The notes: generated by a model from the sequence alone, not told the origin. Shown: positions 7,711 through 15,242, counted from the first letter of the stretch. The stretch is DNA of 15,870 nucleotides from Ktedonobacter sp. (GCA_003450555.1 DMFQ01000414.1:22090-37959); one strand, 5' to 3'. Program-made: numbers and translations.

Positions 7711-8534
7711 TGGAGACCGCTGTTGAACGTTGGGAGTCCATGCTCAAGGCGAGAGCGCGGCAGATGGATGCAGCTTACGCACTCCTGGGGCGCACCAGCG
7801 CGGATTTCTGGGATCGACGGGCAAAGCGCTTTCATAGCACAACCAGAGATGCTGCGCTTCATGACCCTTTATTGCGCAGGTTGCAGAGCTTCATTACCTC
7901 TCAGACAAGCGTACTGGATGTAGGAGCTGGTACAGGGCGGTTTACGCTGGCGCTGGCCCCGGCGGCGCGGCATATTACTGCTGTTGAACCGAACGCCTCC
8001 ATGCTGAGCTATCTGGTTCACGATGCGAGCGAGCAGGGGTTTACAAATATCACAACTATTCAGGCAAGCTGGCAAGATGTCCCAGAGGATCTTGCGGCGG
8101 ATGTCGTCATATGCAGTCATGTGCTTTATCCAATCGTCGACATTGAACCTTTCCTGGCTAGACTGTATAAGGCTACACACCACATCTGCTATATCTATAT
8201 GCGAGCCACCTCTATTGATACTTTAACTGGCCATCTCTGGCGGCATTTCCACGGAGACGAACGCGCCCTGCCACCCGGCTATATTCACGCGCTTGATGTA
8301 CTCTATGAGATGGGACTCTATGCAGATGTGGAGATTGTTAAACTGCCTGTGATCCTCAATTATCCTTCGCTTGATAGTGCAGTGGAGGAGGTGTCAGAGC
8401 AACTCATTCTGCCAGATGATGAAAAGACGCGCGAAGAGTTACGGCAATTGTTGGAAGAATGGCTGGTTGAACGGAATGGAATGCTGGTTCCACCAGTCGA
8501 GGGAATGATAGGAGCTATCATCTCGCTACAGTAG
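7710..8534 (+). CDS. Class I SAM-dependent methyltransferase
   Basis: A 274-residue protein with a Rossmann-type methyltransferase core. Motif I is VLDVGAGTGRFTLALA starting at residue 68, and the acidic residue ending strand 2 is E93 in ITAVEPNASML. Motif III is roughly DVVICSHVLYPIVDIEPFL from residue 131. An N-terminal helical region (about 1-60, with ADFWDRRAKRF) and a C-terminal Glu/Leu-rich helical region (about 215-260) flank it. The substrate cannot be read from the sequence. It follows coxG by 14 bp on the same strand, so it is probably co-transcribed, but no methylation step is established for CO dehydrogenase maturation. Its TAG stop (8532-8534) lies inside the left arm of the palindrome that follows. 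Confidence 0.88.
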   Translation: METAVERWESMLKARARQMDAAYALLGRTSADFWDRRAKRFHSTTRDAALHDPLLRRLQSFITSQTSVLDVGAGTGRFTLALAPAARHITAVEPNASMLSYLVHDASEQGFTNITTIQASWQDVPEDLAADVVICSHVLYPIVDIEPFLARLYKATHHICYIYMRATSIDTLTGHLWRHFHGDERALPPGYIHALDVLYEMGLYADVEIVKLPVILNYPSLDSAVEEVSEQLILPDDEKTREELRQLLEEWLVERNGMLVPPVEGMIGAIISLQ

Positions 8535-8630
8535 GGCCCCGATGTATCGCGTCCATGAGGGGGAGCGAGCATGAAACGGCGGGAATGTTCCTCCCCTCCC
8601 ACCCTCGGACGCGATACATCGGGTCCCTAC
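8531..8630. repeat. 100-bp palindromic element (24-bp inverted repeats) between convergent stop codons
   Basis: The left arm at 8531-8554 (begins GTAGGGCCCCGATGTATCGC) and the right arm at 8607-8630 (ends ATACATCGGGTCCCTAC) match as inverted repeats at 23 of 24 positions; the one mismatch is C for A at arm position 7. The 52-nt middle continues the pairing: GAGG 8557-8560 with CCTC 8603-8606, or alternatively GGGGAG-c-GAGCAT (8560-8572) with ATGTTC-CTCCCC (8585-8596), leaving a loop of about 12 nt. The element includes the methyltransferase stop and ends 1 bp before the stop of the minus-strand coxG paralogue. The layout fits a bidirectional terminator, or a REP/MITE-like repeat that has taken over that job. 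No transposase or clear target duplication is seen. Confidence 0.9.
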
Positions 8631-8631
8631 A

Positions 8632-9081
8632 TTATGCTATGGCTTTATCGAGTGTCTTATCAAGATTTTTGAAGAACGCTCCCAGGGAATTCTTCGTGAT
8701 GCTTTCCCCAATGGGATTATTCGCGATAGATACGGGACCCGAGAGATCAGCAGTGGCATTATAGGTTAGCAAGGCTCCTCCGTCCGCATCGTCAGTAATA
8801 TTGATGTGGCTGGTGGCATTAATAGAGCCACCTCTTCCTTGCCGTTGGACTTCAAGAACCAATATGGATGGTTCCTGGCGCTGTGCAATGTGTATGATCG
8901 CGGAATATGGCCCCTTCAACCCCGGTAAAGGTGTGGTTATATTCGCCATGATGCTCTCGGCATTGAGATTTTCAATCGATTGGCAACCGGGAATGCATTC
9001 TTTCAATACATTGGGATTTAGAATAGCCTGGAAGACTTGATAGCTAGAGGCTTTGAATTTGTGCGTACCGTTGAGCTTCAT
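8632..9081 (-). CDS. Second CoxG-like SRPBCC protein
   Basis: A 149-residue SRPBCC-fold protein related to CoxG: MKLNGTHKFKASSYQVFQAI, then LKECIPGCQSIENL with the Cys-x-Pro-Gly mark, ANITTPLPGLKGPYSAIIHI, GSINATSHINI, and a C-terminal helix containing FFKNLDKTLDKAIA. It is clearly diverged from the coxG copy on the other strand, so this is not a recent duplication. It also ends directly after the SRPBCC helix, with no membrane tail. AAGAAAGGG about 6 nt before the ATG is the ribosome-binding site, and a good sigma-70-like promoter lies about 110 bp upstream, so it is an independent unit. It may assist CO dehydrogenase or bind another hydrophobic ligand; the sequence does not say which. Confidence 0.85.
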   Translation of the reverse strand: MKLNGTHKFKASSYQVFQAILNPNVLKECIPGCQSIENLNAESIMANITTPLPGLKGPYSAIIHIAQRQEPSILVLEVQRQGRGGSINATSHINITDDADGGALLTYNATADLSGPVSIANNPIGESITKNSLGAFFKNLDKTLDKAIA

Positions 9082-9190
9082 GAAAACCCTTTCTTATCAT
9101 TGGTAATAGAGTTGATGTTCGAACACATCGCGATGAAATTTATCTGTCCATGAATTGCTTGAAACGAAATAGACCGTCCTTAGGGCTTTT

Positions 9191-9219
9191 ATTGTAGCGA
9201 TATCCAGTAAGATTTACAA
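9191..9219 (-). promoter_or_regulatory. Sigma-70-like promoter of the minus-strand coxG paralogue
   Basis: On the minus strand, TTGTAA (9214-9219) and TACAAT (9191-9196) are separated by exactly 17 bp. The -10 matches 5 of 6 and the -35 matches 4 of 6 of the consensus. A transcript would have a leader of about 105 nt carrying the two palindromes at 9116-9135. Confidence 0.5.
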
Positions 9220-9323
9220 GTGACTGGTACTCTTATACCAAATAGGTTCTATTGTTGATGAATTGCTTGGTTCATACTATTCCCCCCATCTGTGCTAGTA
9301 GGGACTTTCGTTTGAATGAGATA

Positions 9324-9332
9324 TGTTATACT
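9324..9332 (+). promoter_or_regulatory. Extended -10 promoter for the unknown gene at 9398
   Basis: TGTTATACT fits the extended -10 pattern TGnTATAAT with one mismatch, 65 bp upstream of the gene. No clear -35 is present. It supports the plus-strand reading of the downstream gene over the long antisense frame. Confidence 0.4.
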
Positions 9333-9397
9333 ACCTCCTGGTGTTCCACCTTGTTTCAAGCAGAACGATACATTGTTCTCCAAACGATTAGAGGTAG

Positions 9398-10132
9398 ATG
9401 ATGAGTAGGCCAGATGACATTGATGAGAAAAAGCAGCAGCAATGGCAATCGCGAGTTGCTCAGGAGCGCTTAGACCTCTCAGCTTCAGTTGAAGAAGCGT
9501 TGGTAGATGCTTCCGCCAATGAAGACGTGGATGTGGATGCTGATGAGCTTGAAAACGATGTATCGCTCTTAAAGAGCACGCCACTCATTCCACCGCGCCT
9601 GAGCCTTCAATCTAAACCGCTGCCAGCAGTTAGTACATCAGTGAAGGTGCAGACTAATCATATCTCTTTGACAAAAACTGGCAAAGCTGTTTCCAGTTCA
9701 TTGGAATCTTTGGAATCTTTTAGCCCTGTACCAGGCAAACAGCGATCGACCATACGCACAACAAAGGTGCGCCTGCAGGTTGTTCCTAAGTCAGAGGCAA
9801 GTGAAAGACCTGGAACGACTGGCGTAACGCCATGTGAAGTAACTACCAATCCTACTATGCCAGCACTAGAGAAGCTAGAAGTGCCACGAGAGCCTCTTTC
9901 CCCTGACGTCAGTAGAGAGGTATCTGGTGTGGATCGGTTTGAGAAGGGGCAATCTGATATAATGGTTGCTAATACACACATCACTACAACAAGCGTCGTC
10001 ATTGTGGTGTTGACAGATGATCCAGGCCCAGTGGTGGTACAGTATGTGACTCTCCATCCAAAGGTAGGATTTACTGTACATTTGAGCGCGACTGCGAAGA
10101 AAGCAACCTCATTCAATTATCGAATTTGCTAG
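9398..10132 (+). CDS. Unrecognised protein: acidic, low-complexity N-terminus with beta-rich C-terminal domain
   Basis: A 244-residue protein with no enzyme motif I recognise. The N-terminal part is charged (DDIDEKKQQQWQSR) with an acidic patch (NEDVDVDADELEND, about 41-54). The middle (about 60-180) is rich in Ser, Thr, Pro and Val and looks disordered, with a small SLESLESF repeat. The last 55 or so residues look like a compact beta domain: VANTHITTTSVVIVVLTDDP, VVVQYVTLHPKVGFTVHLSA and a terminal FNYRIC. That pattern recalls small C-terminal beta modules seen on many otherwise unrelated bacterial proteins, but I cannot name it. There is no signal peptide or membrane helix. ATG codons stand at 9398 and 9401; GAGG at 9391-9394 is better spaced for 9401, a one-residue difference. 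It converges with the large kinase, 17 bp apart. Confidence 0.65.
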   Translation: MMSRPDDIDEKKQQQWQSRVAQERLDLSASVEEALVDASANEDVDVDADELENDVSLLKSTPLIPPRLSLQSKPLPAVSTSVKVQTNHISLTKTGKAVSSSLESLESFSPVPGKQRSTIRTTKVRLQVVPKSEASERPGTTGVTPCEVTTNPTMPALEKLEVPREPLSPDVSREVSGVDRFEKGQSDIMVANTHITTTSVVIVVLTDDPGPVVVQYVTLHPKVGFTVHLSATAKKATSFNYRIC

Positions 10133-10149
10133 GAGAGGGGCCGCGAAGC

Positions 10150-13087
10150 TCAAGCACTATCGACAAGTTCTTTTTCTATAGGGGACGAAGGTAACGTAAT
10201 AATAAAGCGGCTTCCTTCGCCTGGGATACCGGTACTTTCAGCTCGGATGGTGCCATCGTGCATACGGAGTAGTTCCGCAACAATATAAAGGCCGAGGCCA
10301 ATGCCCCTGGTTTTATTTCCATCGATATTAGAACCTCGATAGAAGCGTTCGAAGAGGCGAGGGAGCGCATCTTTTGGGATGCCAATGCCTGAATTCTGCG
10401 ACGCATACTTCGATGGTTCGTCTGCCTTCGTTTTCGGTGCTCTGAGCCTGGCATAAAGAAACAGTGATTGTTCCACCAAGCGGACTATATTTCACCGCAT
10501 TCTGTATCAGGTTAGCAAGGACCTGTTTGAGACGTGCTTTGTCCCCCATGACATTATAGGGATGAACGCTGGGTGCGATATGGCACCTGATCTGATGCTT
10601 GGCTGATGTCGCACTATGAGTTGTAACGACATGTTGAGCAATCTGCGCCAGGTCAACTGGCTCAGAATTGATAACCAACTGCTTGCGATTGATCTGGGTC
10701 ACCTCTAAGAAGGTATTAACAATGTTTGTCAACTGATGTGCTTGTTCTTCGATTGCCATAAGACTATCGGACACTCTTTGTAGGGTCTGCGGTTCCGTTC
10801 CCTTACGCATCATGCGTAAACCAACCTGGCTATGAGTAAGGATGACGGTGAGCGGAGAACGGAATTCGTGGGCGGTGATTGCCAAAAATTCGTCTTTGAG
10901 AGCGTTAGCCTCACGCATGGCAGCCTCGCTTGTGCGTGCACTTGCTGCCTCCTGTTGCCAGCGAGCCTGTTCAATGACCAACCCTGCGAGCTGCGCTATA
11001 CCTTCGATGACAGCCATATCCCAGATAGAAAAATCGCGCGGCCAGGATGGTGGTCTGCTTTCTCCTGTAGAGTCTGCTTTTGAATGTGATAATGAACGAT
11101 CTACGATGATTAGGCCGAGTATGTGATGATTATGAGTGATAGGGGCGGCAAGCACCATTGCCTGGTTGAATGGATTGGGCTGACTGGCGTACTGCTCGGC
11201 GCTGATAACAGCGGCGTGGCCTTCCAATATTTGGCCGCGGAACCCTTGATACTGATTTGCAGCAGGTGAAAGCCAGAAGTTCTGTTCAAGCAGCCATGCT
11301 TTTTCTACCTCATCATCTTCGAAGCCACTCGAAAGCAGAAATGTAAATGCTTGTTCATCCTCATTAAAGAGATGGACTGAGCCACGATGACAGGTGAGCG
11401 TTGATACTGTCATTGCAAGGACGCTGTGGAGGATATCTTTCATTTCAGTAATGCCAGAAACAGCTTCAGCTACATTGAGCATTGTTTCTAATGCCTTGCG
11501 GAGGCGCTGCTCGACGCGAGTCTGCTCAGTGACGTCTCGAAAGGCGCTGACGAGACCTCGCTGTTTTTGCGACTCATCCAGCATATGGGTGACGTTCACC
11601 TCTATCACGCGCTCTACGCCATCACCTCGCACAGTCACAAAACGCTCGCCGCGGATACGCTCACCTTTCAGGGCGCGGGAGAGAGGAAATTCATCATAGG
11701 AAATTGGTTGTCCATGCAATGTGCGGGTCGGGAAACGATTGAGAAATCCCTGCAATTTATCTGTAGAATTTATGGGAATCCCAAGGAATAGCGAGGCAGC
11801 GGTGTTACGCACAAGTACCTCTCCATCCTGGCTGAGAACAGTTATGCCTTCTGTCATGGCCTGAAAAACGGCATCGAGTGTATTTGCTCGTTCGTTTGCC
11901 AGGGCGGCGGCCTGGTGGATATCTGCCAGGAGATGATCTTTTTCCACCGCTAGCGCGCATTGAGCAGCGATGTCCTGAGCGAAGGCCAACTGCCCTTTGC
12001 CGGGGTGGTAGCTGGAGTTGTGATAGTTGACAAAGACAAAACCAATGCAATGAGGAGTAGAAGGTTCTGAATTGGTACGCAACGGAGTAGAGTGTGAATG
12101 ATTACCACCCGTCATCAATGGAACTATCAGCACATTATCAAAGCCAAGCTTTTGAAAATAAAGCCTTTCGGAATCCGTTAACTGATGAGTGGTTACAAAG
12201 AGAGGCAAACCAGTGATAGCTGAGTGAAGGCAACCAGGTAGGTCTTTCAATGCGATCGTTGTGGTAGGTAGTACATCTGCATCGGAAGGTGCTGGTTGTT
12301 GATCTGATCTATCAACCAGGCGTAACGTATCACCATCTAAGAGTATAATCTCACCGCCATTTGCATTCAGCCCGCGAATCAGGTGATGGGTCGCAATCTT
12401 GAGTACAGCCGAAAGGTCTTCTCCTGAGTTGACAGTTAATGCCACCTGGTAAATCGCGCGAGCACGTTCAATGAGCCGGTTAGCTCGTGTACGTTCTACC
12501 TGTGCTTGTTGGTAAAGACTGGCATTATCTATCGCAAGAGCGGCCTGCTGTCCAATAGCGTGTGCAAGCTGTTGTTGCTCTTGAGAAAAGAGGCGCAGCT
12601 GTGCCGGGTCATCGAGTGACAACATGCCCAGAATACGATCTTCACGCTTAAGCGCTATGAGTAATACGGAACGTACCAGAAATGTTTCCGCAACGTTGCG
12701 TACTTTAGCGTGATCGTGTAGATCGCTTACAACAATCAGGCCTTTTTCCTGGAGAAGATGGAGGATTTCTGGTTCTTCGAAGGAGATAGAGCCATGATGC
12801 CAGATATGATCAGCGGCAGTAATTCTTGCGTGATCAATGTGCTGTGAGGAAAGATAATAGGCAGCGGGGCGGAAAACGTTGCTCGTATCTTCTATTAACC
12901 ACACAGAGCAGCGTTCAACCTGGCAGACCTCAGTTGTACGTTTAGTCAGGACATGCAAAATATTTTTGAGGTCGAGCGAGGAGGCTAGTAGCTCTGCTAA
13001 CTCACGCAAAATCTCGCTTTCGCGCAGCGCATTGACCAATCGTTGATGTTCCTGGTCGTTGGTGAAGGAGGGATGCTCACCTGACAT
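10150..13087 (-). pseudogene. GAF-GAF-PAS-GAF sensor histidine kinase broken by a one-base frameshift
   Basis: A large soluble sensor kinase with GAF1 (about 25-190), GAF2 (about 205-395), PAS (about 405-535), GAF3 (about 545-715), HisKA (H740 in ITAHEFRSPLTVIL) and HATPase_c. Before the break the N box reads NLIQNAVKYSP. At codon 898 the frame shifts and the first reading ends at 10328 with an unrelated tail. The true remainder continues in the next frame: SGIGIPKDALPRLFERFYRG, then GIGLGLYIVAELL, then a GEGSRFIITLP end, with its stop at 10150. Removing one A from minus-strand GAATTC (plus bases 10391-10396) gives VCVADSGIGIPKDAL, an intact G1 box, and a 978-residue protein. It is therefore either a sequencing error or a very recent inactivation. 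The start has GAGG 8 nt upstream. No response regulator is adjacent. Confidence 0.9.
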
Positions 13088-13273
13088 GCTCTCTACCTCT
13101 AAATAAATTTATACAGCGGATGTATAAGATGCGCCGCAACATAATGTGTGGCAAAAGGAACCCACTTTAGGGATGTTAAAAATTTTGTGTTAGGGGTCTG
13201 TAATTATGTCAAAGTGTAACAGATGGGTATATATTGCGTCAAGTAAATTAGGATATTTTGTAAAAACGTTGTC

Positions 13274-13299
13274 TTGACGAGCTTTTGTTTGCTCGACAA
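13274..13299 (-). terminator. Possible stem-loop terminator downstream of the YihY-family gene
   Basis: TTGACGAGC (13274-13282) and GCTCGACAA (13291-13299) form a 9-bp stem with one mismatch around an 8-nt T-rich loop. Read on the minus strand, a run of five T follows about 9 nt after the stem. It may add to termination after the yihY-like gene together with the larger palindrome just before it. The T-run is further from the stem than in a standard terminator, so this is tentative. Confidence 0.3.
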
Positions 13300-13300
13300 A

Positions 13301-13362
13301 GCGAATCCAATGTCGCCCATACCAAGCGTATGCACGACTGGTATAGGAGACATTGGATTCGC
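13301..13362. repeat. 62-bp palindromic repeat with 24-bp arms
   Basis: The left arm 13301-13324 (begins GCGAATCCAATGTCGCCC) and right arm 13339-13362 (ends GACATTGGATTCGC) are inverted repeats matching at 22 of 24 positions, with an unbroken 14-bp outer part. The 14-nt loop (AGCGTATGCACGAC) contains a small CGT/ACG pair. It lies 46 bp after the YihY-family stop. Arm length and placement just after a gene resemble the element at 8531-8630, but the arm sequence differs. Confidence 0.85.
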
Positions 13363-13407
13363 CTCTCAGCTGGCTTAAGGGGAGATATGATTTTGCAACA
13401 GCCCTGA

Positions 13408-14640
13408 CTATTTTTTACGGCGCAGGCGGAAAAGTTCTACGAAGAATGCGAGCGCTATACCCGCAGTCGCCTCGACAATGGTTCCAACCTGAAATCCCCG
13501 GGAAGGAGATTTTTCCTTCTTAGGCTTAAATTTGCTTTCGATATGCGATTGGTCTTGAGCTGAAGTACTTGTTGTTTTTCCAACTATCCTATTTGCTTTG
13601 CCATTCTTCGGGCGTATCTCTTTAGGCTGGGCATTTTTGTGATCGGCTGCAGCCTGTTCCTTCACATCCTGTTCTGTTGGCGCTAGATGACTGGTCATTT
13701 TGTGTACCATAACTGCCAGATTATCCGGGGTAGCTTTTACCTTCTCTGAAAAGAAAGCATTAACTTCGGCTCCGAAGAAGAGGATAACCCCGAAATAGTA
13801 AAAGAAGACGAGGAGAATGATCAGGCCTATCGTGCCTGCGTAGCCGGTGAAAAAATGAGATATGTAGAGTGGGAAGAGTATCAGGAAAAGCTGTAGGAGT
13901 ACTGCTGCTACTAATGCTCCGCGCCAACTATGACGCAAGCTGATCTTTTGGTTAGGAACGACGATGTAGATAATCAGGAACAGCAAGAATGCTGAGAGCA
14001 CACCACCTACAATACCTGATAAGGTAAAGAGAATACCGATGCCAGGGATAGTAGCGATTGGCGTTTTTTGCAAAAACGAGAGTACGAATGTAGGTGCAGA
14101 TGCCGTAACAACCATAATAGGTAAAAGTATGATAAACACTACCATCATGACAAGTGCCATGACATTTTGGGGTATCATGTTCCGTGGACGAACATGGTAG
14201 ATGATGTCAAAAACACTCTCAATGTAAATGAAGAGGCGTGAACCATTAAAAAGCGCAAGAATAACGGCAATGAGTGTCAGAATACCTGCATCCTTTTTCA
14301 CCTGGGCAATAGCACCTAGTAGGAGTGGCTGCGCTCCCGTTTGTTTGGGAAAAGCGCTTAATGCACTGTTGAGGACGCTAGTATATGTTGCTGGTGAAAG
14401 TGAATTTAGAATGAGTCCAAGGGTAGCTACAAGTGCGATCACGATGGGAAATATAGACATCAGCAGGTTATATGCTAAGCCTGCGGAGAAGGTCATCGAC
14501 CAGTCATTATTAAATTTGGTCAGGAACTGCTGAAAAGGTTTGGCCTCTTTTTCTGCCGTTTGTACGACTTTTGACTTTTCAGCATTTTGTACTACTTCGG
14601 TTACTGGGTTTTTGGTTGGCTCTTGTGTCTTGTTTGCCAT
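13408..14640 (-). CDS. YihY/BrkB-family inner-membrane protein
   Basis: A 410-residue polytopic membrane protein of the YihY/BrkB family, once annotated as ribonuclease BN; its molecular role is not settled. Hydrophobic segments include AGLAYNLLMSIFPIVIALVA, ILTLIAVILALFNGSRLFIY, NVMALVMMVVFIILLPIMVV, a long GIVGGVLSAFLLFLIIYIVV, GALVAAVLLQLFLILFPLYI, and GTIGLIILLVFFYYFGVILF, which runs into FGAEVNAFFSEK. FNGSRLFIYIES and GAEVNAF are typical of the family. A cytoplasmic charged tail (about 310-385) follows, then a further hydrophobic stretch, VEATAGIALAFFVELFRL, at the extreme C-terminus. The start at 14640 is preferred over the in-frame ATG at 14685 because AAGGGGGG lies 5 nt before it and the upstream ATG has none. 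It runs opposite to the J-domain gene. Confidence 0.9.
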   Translation of the reverse strand: MANKTQEPTKNPVTEVVQNAEKSKVVQTAEKEAKPFQQFLTKFNNDWSMTFSAGLAYNLLMSIFPIVIALVATLGLILNSLSPATYTSVLNSALSAFPKQTGAQPLLLGAIAQVKKDAGILTLIAVILALFNGSRLFIYIESVFDIIYHVRPRNMIPQNVMALVMMVVFIILLPIMVVTASAPTFVLSFLQKTPIATIPGIGILFTLSGIVGGVLSAFLLFLIIYIVVPNQKISLRHSWRGALVAAVLLQLFLILFPLYISHFFTGYAGTIGLIILLVFFYYFGVILFFGAEVNAFFSEKVKATPDNLAVMVHKMTSHLAPTEQDVKEQAAADHKNAQPKEIRPKNGKANRIVGKTTSTSAQDQSHIESKFKPKKEKSPSRGFQVGTIVEATAGIALAFFVELFRLRRKK

Positions 14641-14866
14641 AACTACCCCCCTTACGATTTTAATCGCTGACATACTCTCTATCATTGATGCTACTAATCA
14701 GTTTCAAGATTTGTGAAATTCTACAACGAAGTAGAAAGCACAACTCATTTGTTCTTATTTCTGAGTCAAAGAGAATCGCAAAAATCTCATCTGCTTGCAC
14801 TTGATTCACGATTAATGAGAGCTACTCGTTTCACCCAGGTACCTATTCTGGGGATATTTTGCTGGT

Positions 14867-14894
14867 TTCACTCAAGCCAAAAATACGGTATAGT
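14867..14894 (+). promoter_or_regulatory. Candidate promoter of the J-domain gene
   Basis: TTCACT (14867-14872) and TATAGT (14889-14894) are 16 bp apart, matching the sigma-70 boxes at 4 and 5 of 6 positions. A second -10-like TATAAA follows at 14904-14909. Their location downstream of the ATG at 14713 argues against that longer start. Confidence 0.35.
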
Positions 14895-14946
14895 AGGATA
14901 CGCTATAAATAAAGCATCTTCTGATGTCAAAGCTAGGAACTATGGA

Positions 14947-15237
14947 ATGAATGCACAGCCACCGCCAAAGTCTTTTGCGGCATTATTATGGGATGTTTTG
15001 CGTTTGAGTTTCAAATCCCTTTGGGAAAATCGGGCCAATCCTGCTCGTCCTTTTCTAGAGCGACAGCAGGCCTTGAATGTGCTGGGACTGCCGTCAAATG
15101 CGACACCACAGCAAATTAAACGCCGTTATCGAACTCTAGCGAAACAGAATCACCCCGATCGGGGAGGAGATCAGCAACAAATGAAGCGAATCATTGCAGC
15201 CTATGAGTTCTTGACCAGGGATCAGCCGAAGGTATAA
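14947..15237 (+). CDS. Small J-domain (DnaJ-like) protein
   Basis: A 96-residue protein ending in a J domain, the part of Hsp40 co-chaperones that stimulates DnaK ATPase. The J domain occupies about 38-93: QALNVLGLPSNATPQQIKRR, then YRTLAKQNHPDRGGD with the essential HPD at 69-71, and IAAYEFL. The Gly/Phe region, zinc centre and C-terminal substrate domain of full DnaJ are absent. The N-terminus (KSFAALLWDVLRLSFKSLWE) could form an amphipathic, perhaps membrane-associated helix. The start at 14947 is chosen because AGGA (14935-14938) lies 8 nt before it and likely promoter boxes lie just upstream; the frame is open to 14713 but that stretch shows no domain. It converges with the zinc-ribbon gene, with 5 bp between the stops. 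Confidence 0.8.
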   Translation: MNAQPPPKSFAALLWDVLRLSFKSLWENRANPARPFLERQQALNVLGLPSNATPQQIKRRYRTLAKQNHPDRGGDQQQMKRIIAAYEFLTRDQPKV

Positions 15238-15242
15238 ACGAG

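Larger units (their letters stand above)
9082..9397. other. Divergent promoter region between coxG paralogue and unknown gene
   Basis: A 316-bp non-coding gap between divergent genes. It holds a minus-strand promoter (9191-9219), a plus-strand extended -10 (9324-9332), and two abutting perfect 10-bp palindromes, TGTTCGAACA (9116-9125) and CATCGCGATG (9126-9135), between the minus promoter and its gene. A 12-bp direct repeat ATGAATTGCTTG occurs at 9150-9161 and 9258-9269. No RNA gene or further ORF with a ribosome-binding site is seen. Confidence 0.6.
13088..13407. other. Non-coding gap between YihY-family gene and large kinase
   Basis: 320 bp, AT-rich next to the kinase start. It contains two hairpin elements (13274-13299 and 13301-13362). 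For the kinase, a perfect minus-strand -35 TTGACA (plus 13207-13212) is followed at 17-19 bp only by weak -10 sequences (CACAAA or CAAAAT), so a promoter is possible but not secure. No ORF with a ribosome-binding site, tRNA or repeat array is seen. Confidence 0.5.

Noticed and set aside
7314-7862. 182-codon minus-strand frame opposite coxG and the methyltransferase
   Set aside because: It is antisense to two genes with clear family motifs, is Cys/Ser/Thr-rich without any domain, and has no ribosome-binding site.
9150-9269. 12-bp direct repeat ATGAATTGCTTG (9150-9161 and 9258-9269) as attachment sites or target duplication
   Set aside because: Only 96 bp lie between the copies, with promoter sequence rather than a mobile element, so it is probably chance or a minor regulatory repeat.
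9658-10116. 152-codon minus-strand frame opposite the unknown gene
   Set aside because: The plus-strand reading has a promoter-like site, a ribosome-binding site and a structured C-terminal pattern; the antisense reading has none.
13274-13362. CRISPR-like repeat cluster
   Set aside because: The repeats are inverted arms of two hairpins, not regularly spaced direct repeats with spacers, and no cas gene is present.
14641-14685. Longer start for the YihY-family protein at 14685
   Set aside because: No Shine-Dalgarno precedes it, while AAGGGGGG stands 5 nt before the ATG at 14640.
14713-14946. Longer start for the J-domain protein
   Set aside because: The extra 78 residues show no domain, the ATG lacks a ribosome-binding site, and likely promoter boxes lie inside this stretch.
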